Positions 7,908 to 17,535 are shown, counted from the stretch's first letter. The stretch is DNA of 64,000 nucleotides from CBDBUR01 sp965209065 (GCA_965209065.1 OZ242373.1:558001-622000); one strand, 5' to 3'. The notes: generated by a model from the letters alone, not told the origin. Made by a program: numbers and translations.

Positions 7908-10900
7908 GCTTTTGCTTTAACCCCTGCTAAAGAAAGCATTTTTTCTTTCCAAAAGTAGTAGCTTTCTTTTAAGACGGCAGGCATACATAACAAAACGGGC
8001 GTCAAAATAAGGGTTAACATCGTGGAGAAAGCAAGACCATAAATAATAGCAGTAGACATCTGCACCCACCACACAGAAACAACACCGCCAATATCAACCA
8101 CGCGCTTGAAGAAATCTATCTGAATTTGTAGCGCCATAGGCAGTAATCCAATTATCGTGGTGCAAGTGGTTAGCAAAATAGGGCGCAAGCGTTGCGCCGC
8201 AGTGCGCAAAACAGCCTCAATCGGGTCGCTGAATTCTTGGCGCAAGCGGTTAAACGTATCAATCAGCACAATAGAATTATTAACGACAATCCCCGCTAAA
8301 GCCATAACGCCGGTGCCGGTCATAATGACAGAGAAAGTATGCCCGGCTAACATTAGCCCAATCAAAACGCCCATCACCGAAAAAATAACGGTGGAAAGCG
8401 TTATCATCGACTGGTAGAAGCTGTTGAATTGGGTTATCAAAATTAAAAAGATAAGAAAGAGCGCGGCTATCATCGCTTTAGAGAGAAAAGCGGTAGATTC
8501 ATCTTGCTCTTCATTGGAGCCGCGAAAGCGCCAGTGAATGTTGGGACCGAAATCTTGCTTTTCAAGCCATGGGCGAATTTCATTAATCTTATCATCGGTT
8601 AGAACTTTCGCGCCGGTCGCCGGGTCAATGATGGTGTCGGCGCGAATAAGCGTTTGCCGTCTGCCATCAACGCGCTCTATGTTATCGACTTTTTTCTGCG
8701 CTTTGCGTTTGACGAAATTCGCAATCGCGACTTGTCCGCTCGGGCTCGGCAGGCGGAGGCTATCAAGCTGGTCGAGCGCGCGTCCCTCGCGCGGAAAGCG
8801 CACACGGATTTCCACCTCTTCATCGGAGTCGCTCGGGCGGAAGTTGCCAATCAAAATGCCATTGGTAACAAGCTGAATAGCCGAACCAACGAGCGCAATA
8901 TCCGCGCCATAACGCGCGGCGATTTCCCTATCAACATCAAACACCCACTCAATGCCCGGCAGGGGGCGAGAATCCTCAATGCTCGTTAGTCCCGACACAT
9001 TGCTTTTAAGATGATTGGTTATTTTAGCCGTAGCAGCGTAGAGTTCTTCACGGCTTCCTGTGCTGGTAATTTCAATTTGGATATTTTTACCTTGCGGGGG
9101 TCCTTCCTCTAGCTTGCGCACTTCCACGTGAATGCCGGCAATCGTTTTTCCTCTTTGGCGAATTTCTTCCAAAATGAGTTCGCCCTTGCGTCTTTGTTGA
9201 TAGGGCAAAAGCTCTAAAAGAAAAGTGCCGATTAAATCGCGTGGCGCATCACGATTATTTCTATCGCCGGGATTTACACTGCCGCCAATCACAGCAATAG
9301 CGGTATCGATGCCTTTTGTGCTAAGCACTTCCTTTTCAACACGGAGCATCAAGGCGCGTTTATCTTCAATAGAGAGGTTGCCGCGCGCGCCAACAAAAAC
9401 ATTGGCATATTCTGGCTCGGTTTGGACAAAAAGCTCCACGCCATTGTTGAACCGCCCGAACAGCGTAATAATAATAAAGCAAATGCCAAAAGCCGCACCG
9501 AGCACCAACAGAGGTCGGTGAACGAGCTTCCTTAATGTTTTGAGATAAATTCCGGTAGCGCCGGTAAGAGGGATAGTTTCATCGTTCGAGCTGCTGCCTG
9601 CGAGGCTTTTTAATTGAGCGCGCTGCTTTTCATTCGCGCTGGTCTTGCCAATAATAGAGCCGATGACCGGTAAAAATATCAAAGCGGTTACCAGCGATGA
9701 GCTCAAAACGACAATCAGCGTAAGGGGCAGGTAGCTCATAAATTGGCCGGTAACGCCCGGCCACAACAACAAGGGAATAAAAGCCGCAAGCGTCGTTGCG
9801 GTGGAAGCGATGATAGGAAAGAACATCCGCTGCGATGCCATAATGAAAGCCTCTTTTTTATGAAGTCCTTCTGCCATTTTTCTGTCGGCGTATTCCACAA
9901 TGACAATCGCGCTATCCACGAGCATCCCCACCGAAAGCACCAGCCCAAACAACACCATCATATTAATAGTGAAGCCGCCAATCGCGAGAAAAAAGAAGGT
10001 CATCATAAAAGAAATGGGAATAGCAAAGCCAACCAGAGAGCCAGAGCGCAACCCTAAAGTCGCGACAACAATAATCATCACGAGCATAATGGCAGTCATC
10101 ACGGAATTGCGCAGGCTCGACAAGGCGCGGTCGACAACAGAGGAAGTGTCCAAGCTATAGCCAATAGAGATGCTATCGGGGACTTGCTTTTTTGCTTCAT
10201 CAACATAAGCGCGCACGGTTTTTGACGTCTCGACAATGTTAGCCCCGATTCTCTTAACGACTTGGATAGACAGGGCGGGCTTGCCGTTCACGCGCACGAG
10301 CTGGCTTTGGTCTTTGAAGGTGCGGCGGATGTCGGAAATATCGCTGAGAACAATACCGCCTTTCTCGTCCCCAATCAGCGGTATGTTGAAGAGGTCTTCG
10401 GCGGTTTCCACCAGCCCCGGCAGCTTCACCGAGAATTGCCCGTGTCCTGTATCTAGGCTACCGGCGGCTACCATCAAGTTATTGCGCGCCACTTTACTAA
10501 TCAGCTGCTCGTATTGAATATTGTAGCTCGCCATTTTAGCCGGGTCGGCGACAATTTCTAGCAGCTCCTCGCGGTGCCCTTGTAGCTTCGCCTCGAGAAT
10601 GTTAGGAATGGTCTCAACGAGGTCTTGTAGCCGTTTGGCATAAGTGTAGAGGGTGCGCTCGGGGACATCGCCGGCAATGGTTATGATGAGAATCGGAAAG
10701 AGCGCGGTATTGAACTCAAAAATTTCTGGTTCTTCGGCGTCTGCGGGGATTTCAGCTTTGGCTTGATCCACCTTGTTGCGTATATTTCCTAGCACGATGT
10801 TTTTATCAAAATCGACTTCAAACTCCAAAATGATACCCGCGTGGTGCTGCGATGCGGTCGCGCGCATTTCCTTTAGCCCTTCAAGAGAGCGCAAGTGCGT

Positions 10901-11107
10901 TTCCATCGGTTGAATGATAAGCCGCTCGGCATCTTCAGGCGAAATGCCGGGGAAGGGAATAGAGATATAAAAAATAGGAATATCAATATCAGGGTCGGCT
11001 TCGCGCGGCAGGGACAGGAAGGCGGCAAAGCCCGCAAAAAACAGCACGACCATAGCGGTTAAAACCGTGCGCGAGCGGTCGACAAAAACGGCAATAAACT
11101 TACTCAT
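7904..11107 (-). CDS. RND-family efflux pump, inner-membrane subunit
   Basis: A proton-driven inner-membrane transporter of the resistance-nodulation-division superfamily (AcrB/MexB-like, 1067 residues). It has the usual first membrane helix, then the porter-domain PREADPDIDIP and PFPGISPEDAERLIIQPME signatures. The second helix cluster includes VLSVGMLVDSAIVIVEYADRK, which carries the proton-relay aspartate region. The C-terminal half repeats this layout (GIVVNNSIVLIDTFNRLRQE). The adaptor gene lies directly upstream with a 4-nt overlap; no outer-membrane channel gene is nearby, so the pump probably uses a TolC encoded elsewhere. Substrates cannot be read from the sequence. It converges on pssA. 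Confidence 0.93.
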   Translation of the reverse strand: MSKFIAVFVDRSRTVLTAMVVLFFAGFAAFLSLPREADPDIDIPIFYISIPFPGISPEDAERLIIQPMETHLRSLEGLKEMRATASQHHAGIILEFEVDFDKNIVLGNIRNKVDQAKAEIPADAEEPEIFEFNTALFPILIITIAGDVPERTLYTYAKRLQDLVETIPNILEAKLQGHREELLEIVADPAKMASYNIQYEQLISKVARNNLMVAAGSLDTGHGQFSVKLPGLVETAEDLFNIPLIGDEKGGIVLSDISDIRRTFKDQSQLVRVNGKPALSIQVVKRIGANIVETSKTVRAYVDEAKKQVPDSISIGYSLDTSSVVDRALSSLRNSVMTAIMLVMIIVVATLGLRSGSLVGFAIPISFMMTFFFLAIGGFTINMMVLFGLVLSVGMLVDSAIVIVEYADRKMAEGLHKKEAFIMASQRMFFPIIASTATTLAAFIPLLLWPGVTGQFMSYLPLTLIVVLSSSLVTALIFLPVIGSIIGKTSANEKQRAQLKSLAGSSSNDETIPLTGATGIYLKTLRKLVHRPLLVLGAAFGICFIIITLFGRFNNGVELFVQTEPEYANVFVGARGNLSIEDKRALMLRVEKEVLSTKGIDTAIAVIGGSVNPGDRNNRDAPRDLIGTFLLELLPYQQRRKGELILEEIRQRGKTIAGIHVEVRKLEEGPPQGKNIQIEITSTGSREELYAATAKITNHLKSNVSGLTSIEDSRPLPGIEWVFDVDREIAARYGADIALVGSAIQLVTNGILIGNFRPSDSDEEVEIRVRFPREGRALDQLDSLRLPSPSGQVAIANFVKRKAQKKVDNIERVDGRRQTLIRADTIIDPATGAKVLTDDKINEIRPWLEKQDFGPNIHWRFRGSNEEQDESTAFLSKAMIAALFLIFLILITQFNSFYQSMITLSTVIFSVMGVLIGLMLAGHTFSVIMTGTGVMALAGIVVNNSIVLIDTFNRLRQEFSDPIEAVLRTAAQRLRPILLTTCTTIIGLLPMALQIQIDFFKRVVDIGGVVSVWWVQMSTAIIYGLAFSTMLTLILTPVLLCMPAVLKESYYFWKEKMLSLAGVKAKA

Positions 11108-12270
11108 TTGTTTCGCGCCTTTGGCGTTTCGCTCCTTTGGTTGCTGGAATCGACAGCGACTTCAGTGCCATCGCTCACATATTCTTGCCCGACAATGATA
11201 AGGCGCGCCTCGGGCGGCAAACCCTTTACCCAGTATTCTTCAGTATTGCCCTCGATAATTTCAATCGGAACAAACTGCACGATGTTCTTATTGTTTTTTC
11301 GCACAACAAGGCGCAGCCCAATTTTACCTTGCGCGTTCAAAGTTAAAATAGAAGGCGGAATAGAGTGTGCATAAACGCTTTTGAGCGGAATATGAATCTG
11401 CACGGTAATGCCTTCGCGCACCGCGAGTTTGGAATCGTTGTTTGGTGCTTGCGCTTCTAGTTCAATGCGATAGGTTTTCGTTTTAGCGTCCGCGCTATGA
11501 GCGATATAGCGCACAATGCCTTTTAATTTAGAACCATCAGGCAAGACAATCGAGCCACTTTCATCGGGCTTGATTTTGACAACCTCATCTTCGGTGATAT
11601 TTCCTGAGACAACCAGAGGCTCCATATCAATCACTTTAGCGCAAGCGGTGCCGGTGCTGGCGAAATCGCCGACATCCAAAAAGACTTTTTCTAAAATGCC
11701 ATCAAAAGGAGCAAGGATAGACGTATGCTTCAAAGCTAATTTTGCGCGCTCCAATCGCGATTTCGCCGTGCTGTAGTTCGCGCGCGCTTGGGCTAAAGAA
11801 ATTTGCGTGCTATACCCTTGCTTGGAAAGTTTCTTGGCAGAGCGTAATTGTAAATTTCTTAATTCCATTGTTCTTTGTGCTTCTTCTTTCTCTGCTTGCC
11901 GATTGTCGATAGAGATGCCGCACAAGAGGTCTCCTTTGCGCACAAAGTTTCCTTCTTTTTCGGTAGAGGTGAAGCGCACCTTGCCGCCGATTTCGGCGCG
12001 AACGGTGACCGAGCGCTCGGCTTCGATAATGCCGCCGCGGATAACAATTTTCGGCTGCCGCGCTTGCGCGATACTCAAACGCGTTTGCACTTTCGGCAGA
12101 CTGCTTTTCGCTATGGGTTTAAGCGAGGCAGTTGCTGGTTCGTCGTTTTGGCTGTCGCGCAGATAGCCTGAGCCAAGCCACACAGCCGCCACAGCCACTA
12201 CCATCAAAGCGGAAAAAACCGAACCCGATATGCCAAAGCGGCGCTTTTCTTTTTTCTCTTCTTCGCTCAT
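11104..12270 (-). CDS. RND efflux pump periplasmic adaptor (membrane fusion protein)
   Basis: A 388-residue HlyD/AcrA-type adaptor that bridges the inner-membrane RND pump to an outer-membrane channel. It has a short polar N terminus, one membrane helix at about residues 16-35, and a biotinyl-lipoyl-like first half-motif (VRAEIGGKVRFTSTEKEGNFVRKGD). A coiled-coil hairpin spans roughly 120-180, and the second lipoyl half is ILAPFDGILEKVFLDVGDF. A beta-barrel and membrane-proximal domain complete it. Its stop overlaps the pump start by four bases (ATGA), so the two are translationally coupled. Upstream, GAGAGA precedes the ATG and a TATAGTATAAA stretch may hold the -10 region. Confidence 0.92.
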   Translation of the reverse strand: MSEEEKKEKRRFGISGSVFSALMVVAVAAVWLGSGYLRDSQNDEPATASLKPIAKSSLPKVQTRLSIAQARQPKIVIRGGIIEAERSVTVRAEIGGKVRFTSTEKEGNFVRKGDLLCGISIDNRQAEKEEAQRTMELRNLQLRSAKKLSKQGYSTQISLAQARANYSTAKSRLERAKLALKHTSILAPFDGILEKVFLDVGDFASTGTACAKVIDMEPLVVSGNITEDEVVKIKPDESGSIVLPDGSKLKGIVRYIAHSADAKTKTYRIELEAQAPNNDSKLAVREGITVQIHIPLKSVYAHSIPPSILTLNAQGKIGLRLVVRKNNKNIVQFVPIEIIEGNTEEYWVKGLPPEARLIIVGQEYVSDGTEVAVDSSNQRSETPKARNK

Positions 12271-12307
12271 TCTCTCTTTATACTATATTATTGCCCGTTT
12301 TTGTGAA

Positions 12308-12697
12308 TTAAAGCACCGCAGAGCGCTCGCCAAGAAGCCAGAGGATAAAAGCGCGATAATCTAGCATCAGCGCAATAGTGTTAGAAAGGATAAGCAGCGC
12401 CAAGTATTTGCCGAACAGGATAGACCAAACGGTATAGCGCAACCTAAAAGCGAGATAGATAAGTAAGGGCGTCCATAGCACAATTTGGCTCAGCCCGACA
12501 AAGCGCGTGTAGCTTATTTGCTGAATGAAAAAATCATAAAAAACCAGACTCCAAATATGAACCAGCCACGTTATGATAATCCACCGCGCCTCGCGCTGCG
12601 TCAAAATGAAAGGCAAGGACAGCGAATTAATAAAGACCAGCCACCAAAACCATATTTGGAAAAGCTCACTTTGAACGAGAATTTCATCAACAAACAT
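12308..12697 (-). CDS. Small integral membrane protein, unknown function
   Basis: A 129-residue, highly hydrophobic protein with about four predicted membrane helices and many Trp, Phe and Tyr residues. I do not recognise a family. An in-frame ATG exists further upstream at 12754, but that extension overlaps the divergent Nudix promoter and would add a polar tail ahead of the first helix, so I prefer the ATG at 12697. No ribosome binding site is visible; TTAAAAT about ten bases upstream could be a -10 element of a nearly leaderless transcript. It lies 37 nt upstream of the RND adaptor on the same strand but is not clearly part of that operon. Confidence 0.6.
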   Translation of the reverse strand: MFVDEILVQSELFQIWFWWLVFINSLSLPFILTQREARWIIITWLVHIWSLVFYDFFIQQISYTRFVGLSQIVLWTPLLIYLAFRLRYTVWSILFGKYLALLILSNTIALMLDYRAFILWLLGERSAVL

Positions 12698-12715
12698 AAG
12701 CGGTATTTTAACACA

Positions 12716-12745
12716 TTTACGGGTGGAGGTGAGTTGTGTTATAGT
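12716..12745 (+). promoter_or_regulatory. Putative sigma-70 promoter of the Nudix gene
   Basis: A -35 like TTTACG (12716-12721) is followed after 18 nt by a -10 TATAGT (12740-12745). It is placed about 22 nt ahead of the Nudix hydrolase start, which has a good AGGAG at 12755-12759. The match is by eye only. Confidence 0.5.
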
Positions 12746-12766
12746 TTTTATCACAGGAGAGGGAAT

Positions 12767-13543
12767 ATGAGCGAATTACGAAAAGCGGCGACCATACTGC
12801 TGCTAAGAGACGGGGCAGAGGGGCTTGAAGTGTTTATGGTGGAGCGGCACCACCGCATAGATTTTGCTAGCTCCGCGCTTGTTTTTCCCGGCGGCAAGGT
12901 TGATGAACATGACGAGAGCTCGAAACTAAAGAAGCTCACGCACAGCGGCGCGGCTGATGACGACCTCTTCGCCTATCGTATCGCGAGCTTGAGAGAAGCC
13001 TTCGAGGAAACCGGCATTCTATTAGCAAAGCGCCAAGGCGAGGATAGCTTTTTATCTGGCACGAGTGCTTTCAGTCTCTGGGATTACCGCAAGAGAATAG
13101 AGGAGCGTGAAATTTTGTTTGGTGATTTTTTAGAGTCTCATCGGCTGGAAGCGGATATTTCTTCGGTTGTGCGTTATGCGCACTGGATAACGCCGGCGAT
13201 GATGCCGAAGCGGTTTGACACGCAGTTTTTCATTGCCGCCGCACCCGAGGGGCAAGCAGGGCTACACGATGGCAGAGAGATGGTTGATTCCATTTGGATT
13301 AGACCCAAAGACGCGCTCGCTGACGGCGAGGCGGGCAAGCGTCAAGTTATTTTTCCTACGCGGATGAATCTTTTTATGATTGCCGAATGCGAGAATGTCG
13401 CGCAGGCTTTAGCCGAAGCGCGCGCGCGTCCTATTGTTACGGTGGAGCCTAAGCTTGATAGGAGCGGCGAAGCACCTGTCTTGCGTATTCCAAAAGAGGC
13501 GGGCTACCCGGTTGATTACGAGCTAGTAGAAAGCATTAAATGA
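12767..13543 (+). CDS. Nudix hydrolase (NUDT19/NUDT7-like)
   Basis: A 258-residue Nudix-family pyrophosphohydrolase. The Nudix box is present but interrupted: FPGGKVDEHD is followed by an insertion of about 25 residues before SLREAFEETGILL. That split box is characteristic of the NUDT7/NUDT8/NUDT19 group, some of which hydrolyse CoA or acyl-CoA. The likely substrate is therefore a CoA species or another nucleoside diphosphate derivative (inference). The ATG at 12767 has AGGAG seven bases upstream; the open frame further upstream is not conserved-looking. The last codons overlap the next gene by four bases. Confidence 0.88.
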   Translation: MSELRKAATILLLRDGAEGLEVFMVERHHRIDFASSALVFPGGKVDEHDESSKLKKLTHSGAADDDLFAYRIASLREAFEETGILLAKRQGEDSFLSGTSAFSLWDYRKRIEEREILFGDFLESHRLEADISSVVRYAHWITPAMMPKRFDTQFFIAAAPEGQAGLHDGREMVDSIWIRPKDALADGEAGKRQVIFPTRMNLFMIAECENVAQALAEARARPIVTVEPKLDRSGEAPVLRIPKEAGYPVDYELVESIK

Positions 13544-13893
13544 TAAGCGAGTTTCTAAAAAGCACACGCGACTTGATTCAAGCTGTGATATTGCTTTTAA
13601 TTTTGATAGTCGTCCTCAAGTTATTTTCCATTCCCGACACTGAGGAGATAGGCGACTGGATGAATTATCGCCGCGCGATTGCCAACATTGAACGCAAAGG
13701 TGAAGCGTGGCATTCTTTTTCTACCGCAGAAGGACTCTTCTGGCGCGGGGGCTTCTCCAAAAATGAAGAAAAGGCAATAGAGCTTTTATGCGTGCTTGCC
13801 AAAAAGAGAATGGAAGAAGCAGAATTACTTTTATTGATTTACGATAAGGGCGTTGAAGACTGCGCCCAAAAAGATGAAGAGCCAAAAAGATAA
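13540..13893 (+). CDS. Small membrane-anchored protein, unknown function
   Basis: A 117-residue protein with one membrane helix near residues 12-31 (AVILLLILIVVLKLF) and a charged C-terminal domain rich in Glu and Lys. The part from residue 55 on (AEGLFWRGGFSKNEEKAIELLCVLAKKRMEEAELLLL) loosely resembles a single tetratricopeptide- or Sel1-like helical pair; this is only a suggestion. The ATG overlaps the Nudix stop (ATGA), so the two are probably co-translated. The gene ends three bases before the convergent NAD kinase gene. I do not recognise the family. Confidence 0.65.
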   Translation: MISEFLKSTRDLIQAVILLLILIVVLKLFSIPDTEEIGDWMNYRRAIANIERKGEAWHSFSTAEGLFWRGGFSKNEEKAIELLCVLAKKRMEEAELLLLIYDKGVEDCAQKDEEPKR

Positions 13894-13896
13894 AAA

Positions 13897-14664
13897 TTAA
13901 GACTGGAATTGCTCGGAGATGATGCGCTCTTCAAGCTCGTGTCCTCTGTCAAACAAAAGCGGCAAGGTGATGTTTTTATCCTCAGCGATATCAACCGAAA
14001 CGACATTATGAATTTCTTGGTGGTCGGCGGTGGCGCTGACCGGTCTTTTTTTATGCTCGCGCACCTCAAAGCGCACGCGCGCCGACGAAGGCAGCAAGCC
14101 GCCGCGCCAATGACGCGGACGAAAAGTGCTAATCGGCGTGAGAGCCAACACTTCCGCGCCAAGTGGAATAATCGGGCCACCAACCGAAAAATTATAAGCC
14201 GTGCTTCCCGCCGCCGTAGCGAGCAACACGCCATCGGCATAAAGCCCGTCAAGGCGCACGCGCCCATCAACGTGAATGCGAATGTGAGCCGTCTGTGATA
14301 CTTGACGCAGCAAAGAGACCTCATTGATGGCGAGCAGCTGCTTCTTTTTTCCGTTTCCAGTTTGCGCACTCATACTCAGCGGGTGAAGCCGTGTCGTGCT
14401 TGCCTCGGCTATTTTTTTCTCTAGACTTTTGAGCGCGCAAAGTTTGTTAAGCAGAAAACCAACCGTGCCTAAATTCATTCCATAAATTTTAGCTTGGTAG
14501 CGCTTGGCAATATAAGTATGGAGGCACTGGAGCATAAAGCCATCGCCGCCAAGCACGACAATCACGTCTGCCTTGCTCGGTGGGTTTTTGCCGTATAGCT
14601 TTTCAAGCTCCCTAGCTTTGGTTTGAGCGTCTTTGTTTTTTGCGGCAAGGAAGGTATATTTCAT
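13897..14664 (-). CDS. nadK: NAD kinase
   Basis: This cytosolic enzyme phosphorylates NAD+ to NADP+ using ATP. The 255-residue protein has the GGDG motif at residues 39-42, the Asn114-Glu115 pair, and the GSTAYNFSVGGPI motif from 153 on, all in the expected order for bacterial NAD kinases. The length is typical of the alphaproteobacterial type. Its ATG lies immediately after the moaA stop codon with no spacer, so it is probably translated from the moaA transcript. The 3' end nearly touches the convergent small membrane protein gene. Confidence 0.94.
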   Translation of the reverse strand: MKYTFLAAKNKDAQTKARELEKLYGKNPPSKADVIVVLGGDGFMLQCLHTYIAKRYQAKIYGMNLGTVGFLLNKLCALKSLEKKIAEASTTRLHPLSMSAQTGNGKKKQLLAINEVSLLRQVSQTAHIRIHVDGRVRLDGLYADGVLLATAAGSTAYNFSVGGPIIPLGAEVLALTPISTFRPRHWRGGLLPSSARVRFEVREHKKRPVSATADHQEIHNVVSVDIAEDKNITLPLLFDRGHELEERIISEQFQS

Positions 14665-15666
14665 TTAGCCTCCGGTGGTTGCCATCATTCTTTGCGGCGA
14701 GCCGCTCACTTTATTTTTATCAATATAAAAATGATGCTCTAAAGGTTTATGTTGCATTGCTTCGTTTAGAGCTTGGTCTAAACTTTCGCCGGCGCGCATC
14801 ACTTTTCTTAAATCAACGAAATGATTATGTCCTAAACAAGTCCAAAGTTTTCCGTCCGCACTAACGCGAACGCGGTTGCAGCTCGTGCAAAATTTATGGC
14901 TAAGAGGCGTGATAAAACCGAGCCTGCCATTGGTTTCAGCAACTCTAAAAAATTGCGCGGGACCTCTAGAGGCAAGGGGGATATTTGTTTCTTCAACCAA
15001 GCGCCACTTGTGCGCAAGCTGCGCGTGCACTTTATTAAGCGGTAAATAGTGTTTGGTTAAATCGAGTCCGGTATCGCTCATTGGCATCGTTTCAATGAGG
15101 GTTAGGTCCATATTATTTTTGTGCGCCCAAGTAATTATTTCGGGTAGCTCGTCCCCGTTCAGCCCAGCGAGCGCAACGCAATTTATTTTAACCCGCAACC
15201 CCGCCGCCTGCGCCGCTTCAATGCCATCAAGTGTTTTTTGTAGCGCACCGCTTTTGCTGCGCGTGATTTTAGCAAAAACCTCATCGCGCAGGCTATCGAG
15301 AGAAACATTAACCCGCTTGAGCCCCAGTTGCGCAAGACGCTCGGCATAGGCAGGCAGGAACGTTGCGTTTGTCGTCAAGCACCATTCATCAAGAAGCTCT
15401 AATCGCGCAACTTGCTCGGCGATAGACATAAAGTCTTTACGCGCGAGCGGCTCTCCGCCGGTGAGTCTAATTTTACGCACCCCGCGCGCGACAAACACCT
15501 TCAGCAGAGTGTCGATTTCGTCTAGAGTCAGCAGGTCTTCTTTTGGCATAAAGGTCTGCCGCGCGCTCATGCAATAGAGGCAGCGCAGGTCGCAGCGGTC
15601 GGTTAGGGACAGCCTAAGATAGCTAATTTTTCTACCGAATCCGTCTATTAAATTATTTTGAAGCAT
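14665..15666 (-). CDS. moaA: GTP 3',8-cyclase (molybdenum cofactor synthesis)
   Basis: A radical SAM enzyme that, together with MoaC, converts GTP to cyclic pyranopterin monophosphate, the first step of molybdenum cofactor synthesis. The radical SAM cluster Cys residues are at 25, 29 and 32 (CDLRCLYC). The C-terminal cluster ligands are in FCTSCNRVRVSADGKLWTCLG, and the protein ends in the conserved Gly-Gly tail needed for activity. Length (333 residues) is normal. moaC is at 57.3-57.8 kb, far from here. Upstream, a TATAAT about a dozen bases before the ATG suggests a short leader; the divergent gene is the aldolase-like one. Confidence 0.95.
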   Translation of the reverse strand: MLQNNLIDGFGRKISYLRLSLTDRCDLRCLYCMSARQTFMPKEDLLTLDEIDTLLKVFVARGVRKIRLTGGEPLARKDFMSIAEQVARLELLDEWCLTTNATFLPAYAERLAQLGLKRVNVSLDSLRDEVFAKITRSKSGALQKTLDGIEAAQAAGLRVKINCVALAGLNGDELPEIITWAHKNNMDLTLIETMPMSDTGLDLTKHYLPLNKVHAQLAHKWRLVEETNIPLASRGPAQFFRVAETNGRLGFITPLSHKFCTSCNRVRVSADGKLWTCLGHNHFVDLRKVMRAGESLDQALNEAMQHKPLEHHFYIDKNKVSGSPQRMMATTGG

Positions 15667-15721
15667 TGGGTGGATTATATTATAATAATCCTATTATTCA
15701 ACCTGCTAAAAAGAGGAAAGT

Positions 15722-16456
15722 ATGGAAACAACAGAAGAACAGGCGCGGATTAATTTAGCCGCGACCTACCGTTTGGTCGCTCTTTATGGGTGGGACGATT
15801 TGATTTACACGCACATTTCTGCTCGCGTGCCGAATAAGGAGAACCAGTTTTTTCTCAACCCCTACGGCATGACCTTTGACGAGATAACCGCTTCTTCTTT
15901 GGTGAAGGTGGATTTGGACGGCAACAAGGTGTCCGATAGCCCTTATGATATAAACCCTGCGGGTTTTACGATTCACTCGGCGGTGCATGCGAGCGGCAAG
16001 GATGCCCATTGTGTTATTCACACGCATTCTGATGACGGCACGGCGGTTTCGGCGCAGAAGGACGGGCTCCTGCCCTTGACGCAAACCGCGATGATAGCGC
16101 TGGACGACATCGCCTATCACGATTATGAGGGCATTGCTTTGGAGGAAGACGAACGCGCGCGGCTCGTGGCGGATTTGGGCGACAAGCACATGATGATTTT
16201 ACGTAATCACGGGCTCTTGACGAGCGGTCAAACATGCGCCGATGCCTTTTTGCGCCTTTTCTTTTTAGAGCGCGCTTGCACGATGCAGATAAAGGCATTG
16301 AGCGCGAGCAAAGACGGATTGAACCTTCCCAATCAAGGCGTGCCAGAGAAAACCGCAGGTCAGGCGAAATTTTCTAGCGCGAACGGCATAGGAAATTTGG
16401 CATGGGGTGCCTTGCTAAGAAAACTTGATAAAACCGATGCGTCTTATAAGAACTAG
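15722..16456 (+). CDS. Class II aldolase/adducin-family protein
   Basis: A 244-residue protein of the class II aldolase/adducin fold. The zinc ligands expected for this family are visible as His100 and His102 (VIHTHSDDG) and His163 (RNHGLL). It follows the layout of family members that act on small hydroxy-carbonyl compounds, but nothing specifies the substrate. A good AGAGGAAAG lies ahead of the ATG. It is the first gene of a three-gene operon with a possible ferritin-like protein and a luciferase-like monooxygenase, with gaps of only 9 and 11 nt, so it may handle a carbonyl substrate or product of that oxygenase (inference). Confidence 0.88.
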   Translation: METTEEQARINLAATYRLVALYGWDDLIYTHISARVPNKENQFFLNPYGMTFDEITASSLVKVDLDGNKVSDSPYDINPAGFTIHSAVHASGKDAHCVIHTHSDDGTAVSAQKDGLLPLTQTAMIALDDIAYHDYEGIALEEDERARLVADLGDKHMMILRNHGLLTSGQTCADAFLRLFFLERACTMQIKALSASKDGLNLPNQGVPEKTAGQAKFSSANGIGNLAWGALLRKLDKTDASYKN

Positions 16457-16465
16457 GAGCATAAA

Positions 16466-17524
16466 ATGAAAACTTTATGGAGCGAACAAGAACTTTTAGC
16501 CGAACACGATTACGCTAAGCCTCACGAGGCGGCGGGAATGAAACTACACGGCGGATTTGACGCGCAGGGAAAATATATTTCGCCGCGCACGAAACATCGC
16601 TGGGACGCGGTGCGGGCGTGGCAGGCGCAGCTTCAAGAGAAGGGGTTTGAGTTGCTTGACGCGTCGGGCGCTTTGTTGGCGCGCGGCAATTATCCTAACG
16701 CTTCGCAGCAGCAGCTTCTTTTGCGCGAGAGGCTTGGCAGTTCTTTCTGGGACGGGCTGACCATTACTGGCATCATAGAAGCGCGCGGCGCGATGCTTGC
16801 CAATTACACCCCGCCCAATTTACAAGAGGTCATAGAGGAAGACATTAGCCAAAGCGCGACAGGTCATTTGCATAAAGGCTTGCTGGTGGCGCACGGGATA
16901 GACGAAGGCGGCGACCCGAATACAGAAGGCGGTTTAGGCGCGCACGACAAAATGTGGTTCGCGGTGCGCGATTTGATTTTTGGCGAGAGGGCTTACCCGC
17001 TGCCACAAGTGCCGCCGAGCATCGAGCGACCCAAAGACGGCGCGTTTTTTCCCGACATGCCCGATGAAGTGGATTTCATTTTTACGCTCTTGATGGACGT
17101 GCTGATGATAGAAATTAGAGCGGAAGCCTATTTCAATTTTTGCGTGGAGGTTATTTCCGCTCCGTCGAGTTTCGCAGACCGCCCGTCCGAAAAGAAGCTC
17201 GCCGCCGAGATGGTAGAGCGTATTCGCACAGATGAAAATATTCATGTTGCCTATCTGCAGACGGTTATATCGGAGTTGAGAAGTTTCACCTTTAAGACAA
17301 AAAGAGGGCTCATCAGTGGCAAGGAGCTTATCGATGGTGTTTGGGCGGGTATGATTGAATGGCACGGCAAAGAACAATTTGACCTCGTGCGCGCACAACG
17401 CAAAGAATCCTTTCATAAAGAATTCACCGCAGAGCTAGGCGACAAAGCACCCGCTTTCATAAAAGAATTTGACGCGGCAGAAAGCACCGCCATGAAACAG
17501 GGCACGAAACACGCCGCAGAATAA
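16466..17524 (+). CDS. Uncharacterised protein, possibly ferritin-like metalloprotein
   Basis: A 352-residue soluble protein I do not recognise. The C-terminal half is mostly helical and carries carboxylate/histidine motifs that could bind metal. EIRAEAYFNF supplies Glu216 and Glu220, and TDENIHVAYLQ supplies an ExxH pair, Glu257 and His260, as in ferritin-like diiron proteins. An HLHKGLLVAHGIDEGGD stretch around 134-150 is rich in His, Asp and Glu. That these form one metal site is inference. It has no signal peptide or membrane helix. It lies between the aldolase-like gene (9 nt upstream) and the luciferase-like gene (11 nt downstream), and so probably takes part in the same oxidative pathway. 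Confidence 0.75.
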   Translation: MKTLWSEQELLAEHDYAKPHEAAGMKLHGGFDAQGKYISPRTKHRWDAVRAWQAQLQEKGFELLDASGALLARGNYPNASQQQLLLRERLGSSFWDGLTITGIIEARGAMLANYTPPNLQEVIEEDISQSATGHLHKGLLVAHGIDEGGDPNTEGGLGAHDKMWFAVRDLIFGERAYPLPQVPPSIERPKDGAFFPDMPDEVDFIFTLLMDVLMIEIRAEAYFNFCVEVISAPSSFADRPSEKKLAAEMVERIRTDENIHVAYLQTVISELRSFTFKTKRGLISGKELIDGVWAGMIEWHGKEQFDLVRAQRKESFHKEFTAELGDKAPAFIKEFDAAESTAMKQGTKHAAE

Positions 17525-17535
17525 AAGGAGGCAAT

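Noticed and set aside
12485..12766. 94-residue extension of the Nudix protein
   Set aside because: It runs antisense through the small membrane protein gene and its start region; AGGAG and a promoter sit right before the ATG at 12767.
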